Positions 17,612-28,294 of a stretch of DNA of 64,000 nt are shown here, piece by piece (position 1 is the stretch's first letter; each line of letters starts with the position of its first letter). Below the pieces are notes generated by a model. That model had not been told where the DNA came from. It made no database searches and saw nothing but the letters and a program-made list of their open reading frames with translations. The stretch comes from Actinomycetota bacterium. GTDB taxonomy: Bacteria > Actinomycetota > Thermoleophilia > Solirubrobacterales > Solirubrobacteraceae. A program made the translations under genes and the position numbers. Location of the stretch: NCBI GenBank assembly GCA_005888335.1, contig VAWY01000123.1:1-64000 (forward strand), in the 5' to 3' direction.

Positions 17612-19099
17612 ATGCGACAGCTGACGAGCCTGGACGCGCAGTTCCTGGCGATTGAGACCCCGCGGACGTGGGGCCACGTCTCCGGGTTGGCGATCTACGA
17701 CCCGTCGACCACGCCCACGGGCCAGCTGACGATCGAGGACGTCTCCCGGCTCGTCAGCGAGCGCCTGCACATGCTTCCGCCGTTCCGCTGGCGCCTCGTC
17801 TGGGTGCCCTTCGGGCTCGACCACCCGTACTGGATCGAGGACCCGTACTTCGACCTGGACTTCCACATCCGCGAGAGCGCGGTGCCGCCGCCGGGCGACG
17901 ACCGGCAGGTCGCCGAGACCGTCTCGCGGATCGTGTCGCGGCCACTGGATCGTCGCCACCCGCTGTGGGAGCTCTACCTGATCCACGGGCTCAGGGATGG
18001 CAACGTCGGGATCCTCACCAAGGTCCACCACGCGGCAATCGACGGCGTCTCGGGGGCGGAGATCACCAGCACGCTGCTCGACCTGGACCCCGAGGGCCGC
18101 GAGATCGCGCCGCCGAAGAAAAAGCAGGTCGGCGAGCGCAAGCCCGGCCAGTTCGAGATGCTCGCCCGCGGCGTGCTCGGCGTGCCCCGCCAGCCGCTGC
18201 GCGCGGCGCGCACGCTGCCCTCGACGATCCCCAACCTGGGCGGCCTCCCCGGGCTCAACTCGCTGCCGGTCGTTCCGACGGTCGGACGCGCCGCGTCGCG
18301 CGTTCGCCGCCTCGTGCAGGGCAGCCGCGACGGCGAGGTGCTGGAGCGCCCGAACACGCCGGTCCCGCGCACGCGCTTCAACGGGCGCGTCTCCCCGCAC
18401 CGGCGCTTCAGCTTCGCCTCCGTCTCGCTCGACCGCATCAAGGCCGTCAAGAACGAGGTCGGCGTGACCGTCAACGACGTCGTCGTGGCGATGTGCGCGA
18501 GCGCGCTGCGCGCCTGGCTGCTCGAGCGCAACGAGCTTCCCGAGGAGCCGCTGGTCGCCATGGTCCCGGTGTCGGTGCGCACGCAGGAGCAGATGGGGAC
18601 CTACGGCAACCGCGTCTCGGCGATGTTCGTCCCGATCCCGACCGACGAGCCCGACCCGCGCGAGCGGCTGCTGCGCGCGCACGAGATCCTCCGGGCGGCC
18701 AAGGAGCGCCACCGCGCACTGCCCGCGTCGCTGCTGCAGGACGTCACGCAGTTCATCCCGGCCGCCGTCTTCGCCCGCGCCACGCGCGTCGTCACCCAGC
18801 TGAGCTCGCTGCCCCGGGTGCGCCCGGCGCTCAACCTCGTCATCTCCAACGTCCCCGGGCCGCGCGTCCCGCTGTACATGGCCGGCGCCGAGCTCGTGGC
18901 GAACTACCCGGTGTCGGTCGTCACCGACGGCGTCGGGCTCAACATCACCTGCATGAGCTATCGCGACCACGTCGACTTCGGCATCGTGGTCGACCGCGAC
19001 ATGGTCGACGACGCCTGGCCGCTCATGGACGCCGTGCGCGAGGCGCTCGACGAGTTCGAGGAGATCGTGGGCGGCCGCCGCACCGCCGACGTGACGTAA
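17612..19099 (+). CDS. WS/DGAT-type acyltransferase (wax ester synthase/diacylglycerol acyltransferase family)
   Basis: A 495-residue acyl-CoA-dependent acyltransferase. The catalytic HHxxxDG motif is HHAAIDG (~residues 139-145). The opening 'LTSLDAQFLAIETPRTWGHV' and the later 'NDVVVAMCASALRAWL', 'VPVSVR' and 'NLVISNVPGPRVPLYMAGA' are family blocks. It makes wax esters or triacylglycerol from acyl-CoA at the membrane. The ATG has AAGGGGA 7 nt upstream. It is divergent from the decarboxylase gene across 150 bp, in which I see no clear -10 box for either gene. The next gene has its own promoter. Confidence 0.9.
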   Translation: MRQLTSLDAQFLAIETPRTWGHVSGLAIYDPSTTPTGQLTIEDVSRLVSERLHMLPPFRWRLVWVPFGLDHPYWIEDPYFDLDFHIRESAVPPPGDDRQVAETVSRIVSRPLDRRHPLWELYLIHGLRDGNVGILTKVHHAAIDGVSGAEITSTLLDLDPEGREIAPPKKKQVGERKPGQFEMLARGVLGVPRQPLRAARTLPSTIPNLGGLPGLNSLPVVPTVGRAASRVRRLVQGSRDGEVLERPNTPVPRTRFNGRVSPHRRFSFASVSLDRIKAVKNEVGVTVNDVVVAMCASALRAWLLERNELPEEPLVAMVPVSVRTQEQMGTYGNRVSAMFVPIPTDEPDPRERLLRAHEILRAAKERHRALPASLLQDVTQFIPAAVFARATRVVTQLSSLPRVRPALNLVISNVPGPRVPLYMAGAELVANYPVSVVTDGVGLNITCMSYRDHVDFGIVVDRDMVDDAWPLMDAVREALDEFEEIVGGRRTADVT

Positions 19100-19113
19100 C
19101 CGCCGCACGGGGC

Positions 19114-19119
19114 TACGAT
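19114..19119 (+). promoter_or_regulatory. -10 box (TACGAT) for the PAS protein gene
   Basis: TACGAT ends 8 nt before the ATG at 19128 and no Shine-Dalgarno is present; leaderless start likely. Confidence 0.5.
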
Positions 19120-19127
19120 CGCCGTGC

Positions 19128-20135
19128 ATGGAGGCCACGGCAGGCGCCGCGACGGACCTCACGGACGCGACGCGGGCCGTGCTCGACGCGCTGCCGGTGG
19201 CGATCTCCGTCGGCTGCGCGATCCGCGACGACGCCGGCCGCATCGTCGACCTGCAGACGATCTTCGTCAACGCCGCCGCCGAGCGGGTGACCGGGGTCGG
19301 GCGCGAGCGGCTGGTCGGCGTGCGGCTGGGCGAGGCGGTCGGGGGCTTCACCGACTCCGAGCTGTTCGCGCTCGTCGTGAACCTCATCGAGACCGGCCAG
19401 GGCACGGGCGGCTACGAGACGCCCTGGTGGCGCGGCGAGGACGACGTCGGCGTCTTCCTTGCCGAGGGCGTGCGGTTCGGCGACGGCTTCCTGGCCGTCT
19501 TCCACGACGTGACGGAGAGCCGCCGCGCCGAGGCCGACCTGCGCGCCAGCGAGGCGCGGCTCGCCGAGGCGCAGCGCATCGCCGGCCTCGGCGTCTGGGA
19601 GTGGGACATCCGCCGCGATCGCGTGGTCTGGAGCGACGAGCTGTTCCGGATCTTCGGCGTCTCGCCGGCGGAGTACACGCCCAGCTACCAGGGCTCCATC
19701 GACCGCGTCCACGCCGAGGACCGCGACCGGGTCGCCTCCGTCCTCGAGGAGGCCGTGCGCGGCGGGCGGCCGTTCACGTTCGATCAGCGCATCGTCCGGC
19801 CCGACGGGACGGTGCGACTGCTGCACTGCGGCGGGCGGGTGACGCTCGACGAGCAGGGGCGCCCGACGCGGATGCTCGGCGTCTGCGACGACATCACGGA
19901 GCGCTCGCAGGCCGAGCGCGCGCTGACCGAGGCGCGCGCCGACATCGAGCGCCGGCGCTTCGCCGAGCGCCAGGCCGCGCAGATCAACGAGGGCATCATC
20001 GACGGGCTGGTGACCGCGATGCGCGCGCTCGACGAGGGCGACGCCCGCGCGGTCCGCCAGGCCATGACCCAGACGCTCGAGCAGGCCAGCCGGATCGTCA
20101 CCGACCTCCGGGCGCTGCCCTCCCGCCGTCGCTGA
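19128..20135 (+). CDS. PAS domain signalling protein without kinase or cyclase domain
   Basis: A 335-residue soluble protein with two PAS folds. The first is about residues 15-130 ('[17 protein letters not shown]', '[17 protein letters not shown]', ending '[15 protein letters not shown]'). The second is PAS_3-like (about 150-262: '[26 protein letters not shown]', 'HAEDRDRV', '[11 protein letters not shown]', '[10 protein letters not shown]'). A short helical tail (about 265-330, '[25 protein letters not shown]') resembles a dimerisation helix pair but has no phospho-acceptor His and no ATPase domain. It probably signals by protein contact. Ligand and partner are unknown. Confidence 0.8.
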   Translation: MEATAGAATDLTDATRAVLDALPVAISVGCAIRDDAGRIVDLQTIFVNAAAERVTGVGRERLVGVRLGEAVGGFTDSELFALVVNLIETGQGTGGYETPWWRGEDDVGVFLAEGVRFGDGFLAVFHDVTESRRAEADLRASEARLAEAQRIAGLGVWEWDIRRDRVVWSDELFRIFGVSPAEYTPSYQGSIDRVHAEDRDRVASVLEEAVRGGRPFTFDQRIVRPDGTVRLLHCGGRVTLDEQGRPTRMLGVCDDITERSQAERALTEARADIERRRFAERQAAQINEGIIDGLVTAMRALDEGDARAVRQAMTQTLEQASRIVTDLRALPSRRR

Positions 20136-20164
20136 ACCGTCATGTCGCCGGATCCCGGCGGGAC

Positions 20165-20170
20165 TACGCT
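20165..20170 (+). promoter_or_regulatory. -10 box (TACGCT) for msrA
   Basis: TACGCT ends 6 nt before the ATG at 20177; no Shine-Dalgarno. Confidence 0.5.
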
Positions 20171-20176
20171 GAGACC

Positions 20177-20827
<651 letters not shown>

Positions 20828-21331
20828 GCCGGTACGGCACTCCGCCGGCCGTCGCGCCCGCGGCGACGTCGCGCGTGACGACGGCGTGCGCGAGCACGCG
20901 CGCGCCGGCGCCGACCGTCACGCCGCGCAGCACGCAGGCGCCACGGTCAAGGACGGCGTCGTCCTCGACGCGGACCGGCGCGGTGGCGATGCCCTGCCGG
21001 CGGACCGGCTCCTCGGCGTCGGCGTAGACATGGTCGAAGTCGACGAGCACGTTGCCGCCCTCCAGCCGGCACCGCGCGCCGATCTCCACGCGCTCGTGGG
21101 CGGCGACGACGCAGTTGGGGCCGAGCCGTGTCTCCGGCCCGATGGCGACGCGGCCGGCGCGGACGTGCACGCGGCAGCCCTCGTCGAGCCGCGCGCCGGC
21201 CCCGACCTCCAGGCGCGTGCCGGGCGCCGCGTCGAGGCGGACGCGCGGACCCAGGTGCACGCCGGGCTCGAGGCGGATGCGGCCGCGCCCGCGCAGTTGG
21301 GCGGCGAGGCGGCGGGCGGCGACGAGCGGGC

Positions 21332-21457
21332 TCAGCGCACGTCGGCGGCGCCGGCGTGGAGGTCGTGGGCGGTGTCGAAGACGCTGGTGGATGCGATGGC
21401 GGCGAACAGGAGGAACGCGACGCCCAGGACGGTCGCCGCGATGCGGAACTTCAGCAT
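21332..21457 (-). CDS. Small single-span membrane protein (41 aa)
   Basis: The ATG at 21457 is preceded by GGAGG with a 7-nt gap, the best ribosome site in the area. The product opens 'MLKFRIAATVLGVAFLLFAA', giving one hydrophobic segment (residues ~5-22), then a short polar tail ending 'HAGAADVR'. No family is recognised. It ends about 70 bp before the start of the hexapeptide gene and may share its transcript. Confidence 0.6.
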   Translation of the reverse strand: MLKFRIAATVLGVAFLLFAAIASTSVFDTAHDLHAGAADVR

Positions 21458-21553
21458 GTCTGTGCCTCCGTGGCGGGTGGTGGTACGCCGCGTTAACACG
21501 CGTGCGGCGGCCTCCGTCACGCGGGGGTCAGCTCGCGAGCGCGATGCGGCGCG

Positions 21554-21841
21554 CTACGCGGCGGCCGGCTCGCCGTCGGTGCCGCGCCGCGCGCTGGTCA
21601 GCACGTCGGCGCCGCGGGGGCGCAGGCGGAAGCGCCGCTCACGCAGGCGCTCGGCCCCGACCTCCTCGATGAGCCCGGCCTCGACCGCGTTGCCGAGCCA
21701 CGCGGCGACGTCGCGGACGGTCGCGGTCTCGGCCCGCCGGCTTAGCTCCTCGAAGGTCAACGGCTCGCTGGAGTGCAGCAGCGCGCGCGCGAGGTCGTCG
21801 GCGCAGGAGGTACGGCGGTCGCTCGGCGGGCGGAGCTCCAT
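21554..21841 (-). CDS. Hypothetical protein, possible winged-helix fold
   Basis: 95 residues. The pattern 'ADDLARALLHSSEPLTFEELSRRAET' then 'VRDVAAWLGNAVEAGLIEEV' followed by a basic beta-like 'ERRFRLRPRG' looks like a small winged-helix DNA-binding fold. I do not recognise a specific family. It lies between the small membrane protein gene and the SGNH hydrolase gene, all on the minus strand but with gaps, so operon membership is unclear. Confidence 0.5.
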   Translation of the reverse strand: MELRPPSDRRTSCADDLARALLHSSEPLTFEELSRRAETATVRDVAAWLGNAVEAGLIEEVGAERLRERRFRLRPRGADVLTSARRGTDGEPAAA

Positions 21842-21893
21842 CTACAAGGCGCTATTCCCAGGTGCGCGGGCGGATATGCGTGCGCCGTGTCAC

Positions 21894-22583
21894 TCATGAT
21901 CTGAGTGCGACGACGCCACCTTCTCTCAATCGCCGCGCCACGTCGCGCAACCACATGCGGCCCCATGCCCACGCCCAGCGCGCCAGTGCCCGTGGGCCCT
22001 CGTCGGGCTCGGCCTGCGCGGACGGAAGCACCGGCGCCCCGAGCGCGCGGGCGGCGCGGTCGGCGATCGCCAGCTGGCCGACGGCGTGGGGGTGGACAGC
22101 GTCCGGGAGCAGCGCCCGCCACCCGCGCAGGTCGTCGAGCGCCACGACCTGCGCGCCGTGCGCGGCGGCGAGCCGGCGGATGATCGCGTTGGCCTCGCCG
22201 ACCTTGGCGCCGGCGCGCGGGCGGCCGAGGTCCAGCGGGATCGTGAGCGCGAGGACGCGCGCGCAGCGCTCGGCCAGCGCTTCGACCGCGACGGCGTAGT
22301 CGCGGGCGAACGGCTCGGCGTCCCAGTCGACCGAGCGCACGTCGTTGACCCCGACGTACAGGCCGCCGACGTCGTAGGCGCCGGCCAGGCGCGGCAGCTG
22401 GCGCGCGACAACGTCGGCTGCGGTGGCGCCGTCCGTCGCCAGGCCCGTGTAGGGGAGGCCGAGCGCGAGCGCCAGCCAGTGCGCCCACGAGCGCGGGTAG
22501 ACGCCCAGCGCCATGTTGCCGCCGCCGTTCGTGATCGAGTCGCCGAGCGCGACCACGCCCAGCCGACACGGTTCGCCCGCCAT
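21894..22583 (-). CDS. SGNH/GDSL-type hydrolase
   Basis: A 229-residue esterase-like protein. Block I is 'VVALGDSITNGGG' with the Ser nucleophile, block III 'LYVGVNDVR' with the oxyanion Asn, and block V 'DAVHPHAVGQ' with the catalytic Asp and His. No signal peptide is visible, so it is probably cytosolic. The natural ester substrate is unknown. A TACCCT box 8 nt before the ATG and the absence of a Shine-Dalgarno suggest leaderless expression. It is divergent from the gene at 22664. Confidence 0.85.
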   Translation of the reverse strand: MAGEPCRLGVVALGDSITNGGGNMALGVYPRSWAHWLALALGLPYTGLATDGATAADVVARQLPRLAGAYDVGGLYVGVNDVRSVDWDAEPFARDYAVAVEALAERCARVLALTIPLDLGRPRAGAKVGEANAIIRRLAAAHGAQVVALDDLRGWRALLPDAVHPHAVGQLAIADRAARALGAPVLPSAQAEPDEGPRALARWAWAWGRMWLRDVARRLREGGVVALRS

Positions 22584-22591
22584 GGGGCGCG

Positions 22592-22597
22592 AGGGTA
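22592..22597 (-). promoter_or_regulatory. -10 box (TACCCT) for the SGNH hydrolase gene
   Basis: Minus-strand TACCCT ends 8 nt before the ATG at 22583; no Shine-Dalgarno. Confidence 0.45.
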
Positions 22598-22647
22598 GGA
22601 CGAGGTCCTAGGACGGTTGTCCCATGGTGGTCGGGCGGGGTGCGGTC

Positions 22648-22653
22648 TAGCGT
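22648..22653 (+). promoter_or_regulatory. -10 box (TAGCGT) for the gene at 22664
   Basis: TAGCGT ends 10 nt before the ATG at 22664; no Shine-Dalgarno. Confidence 0.45.
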
Positions 22654-22663
22654 GCCGGTCACC

Positions 22664-22981
22664 ATGCCTGGAACTTCGCTTTTCATCGCCGTTCTCGCCG
22701 CCCTGACCCTCGCCCTCGTTCCGGGAACGTCGCTCGCCAAGGGCGGCGACGACACCAAGCTCGAGGGCCGCGTGGTCTCCGTCGACCGGGGCGCGCGGGC
22801 CTTCCGCCTGCGGGACTCCGAGCGCGGGACGTTCCGGATCTATGTCACCCGCTCGACGCGGTTCGAGCGCGTTGCGGGGTTCGGCGCGCTGCGCGCCGGG
22901 CGCCGTGTCGAGGTCGAGTTCTGCCGGTCGGGCGGGCGCGTGGTGGCGGTGAAGATCGAGCCGGGTGGGTCGCATGGGTAG
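22664..22981 (+). CDS. Small exported DUF5666-like protein
   Basis: 105 residues with a signal peptide ('PGTSLFIAVLAALTLALVPG-TSLA') and a mature part of one small beta-barrel ('KLEGRVVSVDRGARAFRLRD', 'FRIYVTRSTRFERV', 'LRAGRRVEVEF', 'GGRVVAVKIEPG'), the pattern of DUF5666/OB-like periplasmic proteins. The function is unknown. ATG 22664 is chosen over the upstream GTG at 22640 because the signal peptide begins there and a -10 box lies between them. Confidence 0.65.
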   Translation: MPGTSLFIAVLAALTLALVPGTSLAKGGDDTKLEGRVVSVDRGARAFRLRDSERGTFRIYVTRSTRFERVAGFGALRAGRRVEVEFCRSGGRVVAVKIEPGGSHG

Positions 22982-22991
22982 GGGCTCGGGG

Positions 22992-23297
22992 CGCTCCGCT
23001 CGTTTGCCGCGGCGGGTTGCGGCCGCGTCGGTGGCACCGAGGGAAAACGAGCCTGGTCTGCGCCCGGGCCGAGCGGCAACACGCCACGCGCGGTGACCCG
23101 GGGCAACGAGAGAGGGATCGACCGCCTATATCGCGGTCGATCGCTCTCTCGTTGCGGACCGAGCGGCAACCCGCCACGCGCGCCCCAGGGAGGCGCGCGG
23201 AGCGCGCTCGACAGGTGCGGCCACAAGGACGAACCGCTCCTTCCCCTCAGTGCAATCGGACCACGTCGCAGCCCGCCACACACGCCCGAGCGGAGCG
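22992..23297 (+). repeat. Long palindromic intergenic element, copy A
   Basis: A non-coding ~306-bp block bounded by CGCTCCGCTCG (22992-23002) and CGAGCGGAGCG (23287-23297). Its reverse complement matches 57164-57500 over most of its length. It contains a central hairpin (stem 23104-23125/23133-23154, one G-G mismatch, loop CTATATC), the inner end CCCTCAGTGCAATCGGACC at 23244-23262, and a direct repeat of ~22 bp on either side of the hairpin (GAGCGGCAACacGCCACGCGCG at ~23071 and 23161). It fills the gap between the convergent genes ending at 22981 and 23480. No credible coding frame is present. Confidence 0.8.
23104..23154. repeat. 22-bp stem hairpin in element copy A
   Basis: Arms 23104-23125 and 23133-23154 pair at 21 of 22 positions (G-G mismatch at 23115/23143) around the 7-nt loop CTATATC. 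The second copy of the element has a perfect 19-bp version. No T-run follows, so it is not a canonical intrinsic terminator, although it lies between two convergent 3' ends. Confidence 0.75.
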
Positions 23298-23453
23298 CCC
23301 GCGGCGGCGACCCGCCACACACGCCCGAGCGGAGCGCCCGCGGCGGCGGCCCGCCACACACGCCCGAGCGGAGCGCCCGCGGCGGCGACCCGCCACCCAC
23401 GCCCGAGCGGAGCGCCCGCGGCGGCGACCCGCCACACACGCGCGAGCGGAGCG
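23272..23453 (+). repeat. 39-bp tandem repeat, four full units plus a partial
   Basis: Units start at 23272, 23311, 23350, 23389 and 23428 (partial). Each begins CCCGCCACACACGCCCGAG and continues CGGAGCGCCCGCGGCGGCGA, with one to two substitutions between units. There are no unique spacers. The unit contains the CGAGCGGAGCG end of the flanking palindromic element, so the element's right terminus has been amplified in this copy only. Confidence 0.85.
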
Positions 23454-23477
23454 CAACAGCAACAGCAACAACAACAG
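23453..23477 (+). repeat. CAACAG/CAA microsatellite
   Basis: A short simple repeat of CAACAG and CAACAA units directly follows the 39-bp array and runs up to the malQ stop at 23480. It is unusually A-rich for this DNA. Confidence 0.6.
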
Positions 23478-23479
23478 CA

Positions 23480-24691
23480 TCAAGCCCGCCCCGCCTCCTC
23501 CGTCACCTCCCGCAACCGCCCCGCATGCCCCGCCCCCAACTCCCCCGACCGCAGCCGCCACTTCCACGCCCCCCGCGCGCGCCCCGGCACGTTCATCCGC
23601 GCCTCGGGACCCAGCCCGAGCACGTCCTGCAGCTGGGTCATCGCCACCGCCGCCCGCGACGAGAACAGCAGCCGGATCAACGCCCAATGCACATCACGAT
23701 CAGCCGGCATCGCCGCCCGGGCCGCAGCCCGCTGCTGCGCGCCCACCGACGCCCACCACCCGGCCAGCGTGTCGGTGTCGTGCGTGCTCGTGTACGCCAC
23801 CGACTGCTCCTCGTGATTCGAGAGCCGGTGCGGCCCGCGCGGGTCGTCGGGCTCGAACGCCCACTGCAGCACCACCATCCCGGGCAGTTCGAGCGACCGC
23901 CGCAACGCCGTCACGGCCGGCGTGATGACGCCCAGGTCCTCGGCGATCAGCGGCAGCTGACCGAGCTCGGAGACCATCGCCTCGAAGACCGCCCGCCCCG
24001 GCCCGCGCCGCCACCGGCCGGCGCGCGCGTCGCGCGCCGCCCGCGGCACCGCCCAGTACGCGACGAACCCGCGGAAGTGGTCCACGCGCGCCAGATCGAA
24101 CAGCTCCACCGTCCGCCGCAGCCGCTCGATCCACCAGCGATAGCCCCGCCGCCGCAGGGCAGGCCAGTCGTAGATCGGGTTGCCCCACCGCTGGCCCTTC
24201 GACGAGTACGCGTCCGGCGGCACCCCCGCAACCACGTCCTCCAGGAACAGCTCCGGGTGCGCGCGATGGTCCGCCCCACGCGGCGCCACGTAGATCGGCA
24301 CGTCGCCGATCAGCCGCACCCCCGCCGAAGCGGCATACCCCCGCAAAGACGCCCACTCGCGCTCGAAGCGGACCTGGTCGGCCACGGCGCCGCGCCCGGC
24401 GAACCGCTCCCAATCGCCGATCCACGCCGCGTGGCGCTCGCGAAACGACGACTCGTCGCCCGCAGACACCCGCGCTCGCGGCTTCTCCAGCAGCCCCGCC
24501 CAGGCCGCGAAGGCCGACGGAGACTTGTACGGGGAGCCGTAGCGGTCCGGCGGCCCGAGGGGCAGCATCTGCCACCACGACTGCCTCGCGGACGCAAGCC
24601 AGTCCACGAACCGGTATGCCTCAGGTCCCAGCCGCCCTCCGGGCAGTGACGTGGGATGCAGCTGGACGCCGGCGCTTCGCGGGAGGTTCAC
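23480..24691 (-). CDS. malQ: 4-alpha-glucanotransferase (amylomaltase), compact form
   Basis: A GH77 enzyme that transfers alpha-1,4-glucan segments between maltodextrins. The nucleophile Asp is in 'LARVDHFRGFVAYW', the acid/base Glu in 'LIAEDLG', and the third carboxylate in 'TSTHDTDTLAGW'. The start block 'SAGVQLHPTSLPGGRLGPEAYRFVDWL' and 'DVPIYVAPRGADHRAHPELF' are typical. At 403 residues it is shorter than the usual ~500, mainly in the region after 'SPSAFA'. The GTG at 24691 is chosen because the conserved N-terminus begins there and a TAACGT box sits 7 nt upstream. It is divergent from the glgE operon and supplies or trims its oligosaccharides. Confidence 0.88.
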   Translation of the reverse strand: MNLPRSAGVQLHPTSLPGGRLGPEAYRFVDWLASARQSWWQMLPLGPPDRYGSPYKSPSAFAAWAGLLEKPRARVSAGDESSFRERHAAWIGDWERFAGRGAVADQVRFEREWASLRGYAASAGVRLIGDVPIYVAPRGADHRAHPELFLEDVVAGVPPDAYSSKGQRWGNPIYDWPALRRRGYRWWIERLRRTVELFDLARVDHFRGFVAYWAVPRAARDARAGRWRRGPGRAVFEAMVSELGQLPLIAEDLGVITPAVTALRRSLELPGMVVLQWAFEPDDPRGPHRLSNHEEQSVAYTSTHDTDTLAGWWASVGAQQRAAARAAMPADRDVHWALIRLLFSSRAAVAMTQLQDVLGLGPEARMNVPGRARGAWKWRLRSGELGAGHAGRLREVTEEAGRA

Positions 24692-24698
24692 GGTTTTG

Positions 24699-24704
24699 AC
24701 GTTA
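24699..24704 (-). promoter_or_regulatory. -10 box (TAACGT) for malQ
   Basis: Minus-strand TAACGT ends 7 nt before the GTG at 24691. The malQ-glgE divergent gap is only 46 bp, so both promoters must overlap here; no clear box was found for glgE. Confidence 0.45.
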
Positions 24705-24737
24705 CGAACGGTCGAAGAGCGGACACAGACGGGGCCA

Positions 24738-26629
24738 GTGCCCGGCCCTCGCGAATGGCAACCGCGCATCCAGATCGAGGACCCCCGGCCGCTCGTCGAC
24801 GGCGGCCGGTACCGCGCCAAGGCGGTCGCGGGCGACACCTACCAGGTCGCGGCGCTCATCTTCCGCGACGGCCCCGACATCCTGCGCGCCGTCGTCAAGT
24901 CCCGCCCGCAGGGCGCCGCCGAGTGGCGCGAGGAGCCGCTGCACTGGATCGACGCCCACGAGGGTGGCGATCGGTGGGCGGGGAGCTTCCCCATCGACGT
25001 CCAGGGCATCTGGGAATGGACGGTCGAGGCGTGGACCGACGCCTTCGCCTCGTGGCGCTCCGAGCTCGAGCGCAAGGTCGACGCCCGCCAGCCCGACCTC
25101 TCCGGCGAGCTCTCGGAGGGCATGCTCCTGCTGCGCCAGGCGGCCGAGCGCGCCACCGGCGAGGACCGCGCGCACATCGAGGCCGCCATGGCCGACGGCA
25201 GCCCGGCGGCCGCGCTGGACCCCGCGCTGCTGGAGATCGTCCGCCGCCATCCGGACCGGTCGGACGCGACCACGCTGCCGCGCCCGATCGAGATCAACGT
25301 CGATCGCGGGCGCTTCGGCTCCTGGTACGAGCTCTTCCCGCGGTCGTGGGGCGGGTTCGCCGGGGTCGAGCGCCAGCTGCCGCGCCTCGCCGAACTCGGC
25401 TTCGACGTCCTCTACCTGCCACCGATCCACCCGATCGGCCGCACCAACCGCAAGGGCCGCAACAACTCCCTCAACGCCGGCCCCGACGACCCCGGCAGCC
25501 CGTGGGCGATCGGCCTGCACGGCGTCGGCGGCCACACCGCGATCCACCCCGACCTCGGGACCGACGAGGATTTCCGCCGCCTCGTCGTCGCCGCGCGCGA
25601 GCACGGGATCGAGATCGCGCTGGACTTCGCGATCCAGTGCTCGGCCGACCACCCGTGGCTGACCGAGCACCCTGAGTGGTTCAACCGCCGTCCGGACGGC
25701 ACCCTCAAGTACGCCGAGAACCCGCCCAAGAAGTACCAGGACATCTACAACGTCAACTGGGACTGCGACGACTGGCGCGGGCTGTGGCAGGCGCTGCTCG
25801 ACGTCGTCCTGCACTGGGTCGAGCGCGGCGTCACGGTGTTCCGCGTCGACAACCCGCATACCAAGCCGACACCGTTCTGGGAGTGGCTGATCGCGGAGGT
25901 CCGCCGCGAGCACCCCGACGTGATCTTCCTCGCCGAGGCGTTCACCCGCCGCGCCAAGATGGACACGCTGGCCAAGGTCGGGTTCAACCAGTCCTACACG
26001 TACTTCACGTGGAAGAACGCCCGCTGGGAGCTCATCGAGTACGTCGTCGAGCTGGCCTACTCCGACGAGCGCCACTACTTCCGGCCGAACTTCTTCGTCA
26101 ACACGCCGGACATCCTCACCGAGTACCTCCAGCACGGCGGCCGCCCGGCCTTCGAGGCGCGGCTCGTCCTCGGCGCGACGCTGAGCCCGACCTACGGCAT
26201 CTACTCGGGCTTCGAGAACGTCGAGAACGTCCCCGTCCGGCCCGGGAGCGAGGAGTACCTGGACTCCGAGAAGTACGAGATCAAGCACCGCTCCCTCGAC
26301 GGCCCGCTCCTGCCGCTCATCCAGCGCGTCAACGAGATCCGACGCGCACACCAGGCGCTGCACCACCTCGACACCGTCACGTTCCTCGACACCGCCAACG
26401 AGGCGCTCGTCGGCTACGCCAAGCGCGCCTGGGACGACATCGTGATCTGCGTGGTCAACATCGACCCGCGCTGGGCGCAGGAGGGCGTGGTCGTGCTCCC
26501 GGCCGAGCTCGGGCTGCCGCCGACGTTCAGCGTCGTCGACGAGCTCGGCGGCGACCGCTACACCTGGCACCTGGGCCGCAACTACGTTCGCCTCGAGCCC
26601 GGCAAGTCGCACGTGCTGACGATCGAGCG

Positions 26630-26633
<4 letters not shown>
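24738..26633 (+). CDS. glgE: Alpha-1,4-glucan:maltose-1-phosphate maltosyltransferase GlgE
   Basis: A GH13 enzyme (631 aa from GTG 24738) that extends alpha-1,4-glucan with maltosyl units from maltose-1-phosphate. The N-terminal beta domain carries '[24 protein letters not shown]'. The catalytic barrel has '[20 protein letters not shown]', the nucleophile Asp in '[11 protein letters not shown]' (~371), the acid Glu in 'FLAEAFTR' (~397) and '[15 protein letters not shown]'. The start is uncertain: the frame is open further upstream (TTG near 24696), but homology begins after 24738. It is the first gene of a glgE-treS-mak-glgB operon with ATGA overlaps. Cytosolic. Confidence 0.93.

Positions 26634-28286
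<1,653 letters not shown>

Positions 28287-28294
<8 letters not shown>

Noticed and set aside
22640..22663. GTG 22640 as start of the small exported protein.
   Set aside because: It lies upstream of the TAGCGT box and would put extra residues before a well-formed signal peptide that starts at ATG 22664.
23272..23453. Tandem 39-bp units as a CRISPR array.
   Set aside because: Units are directly abutting with no unique spacers, and no cas genes are present.
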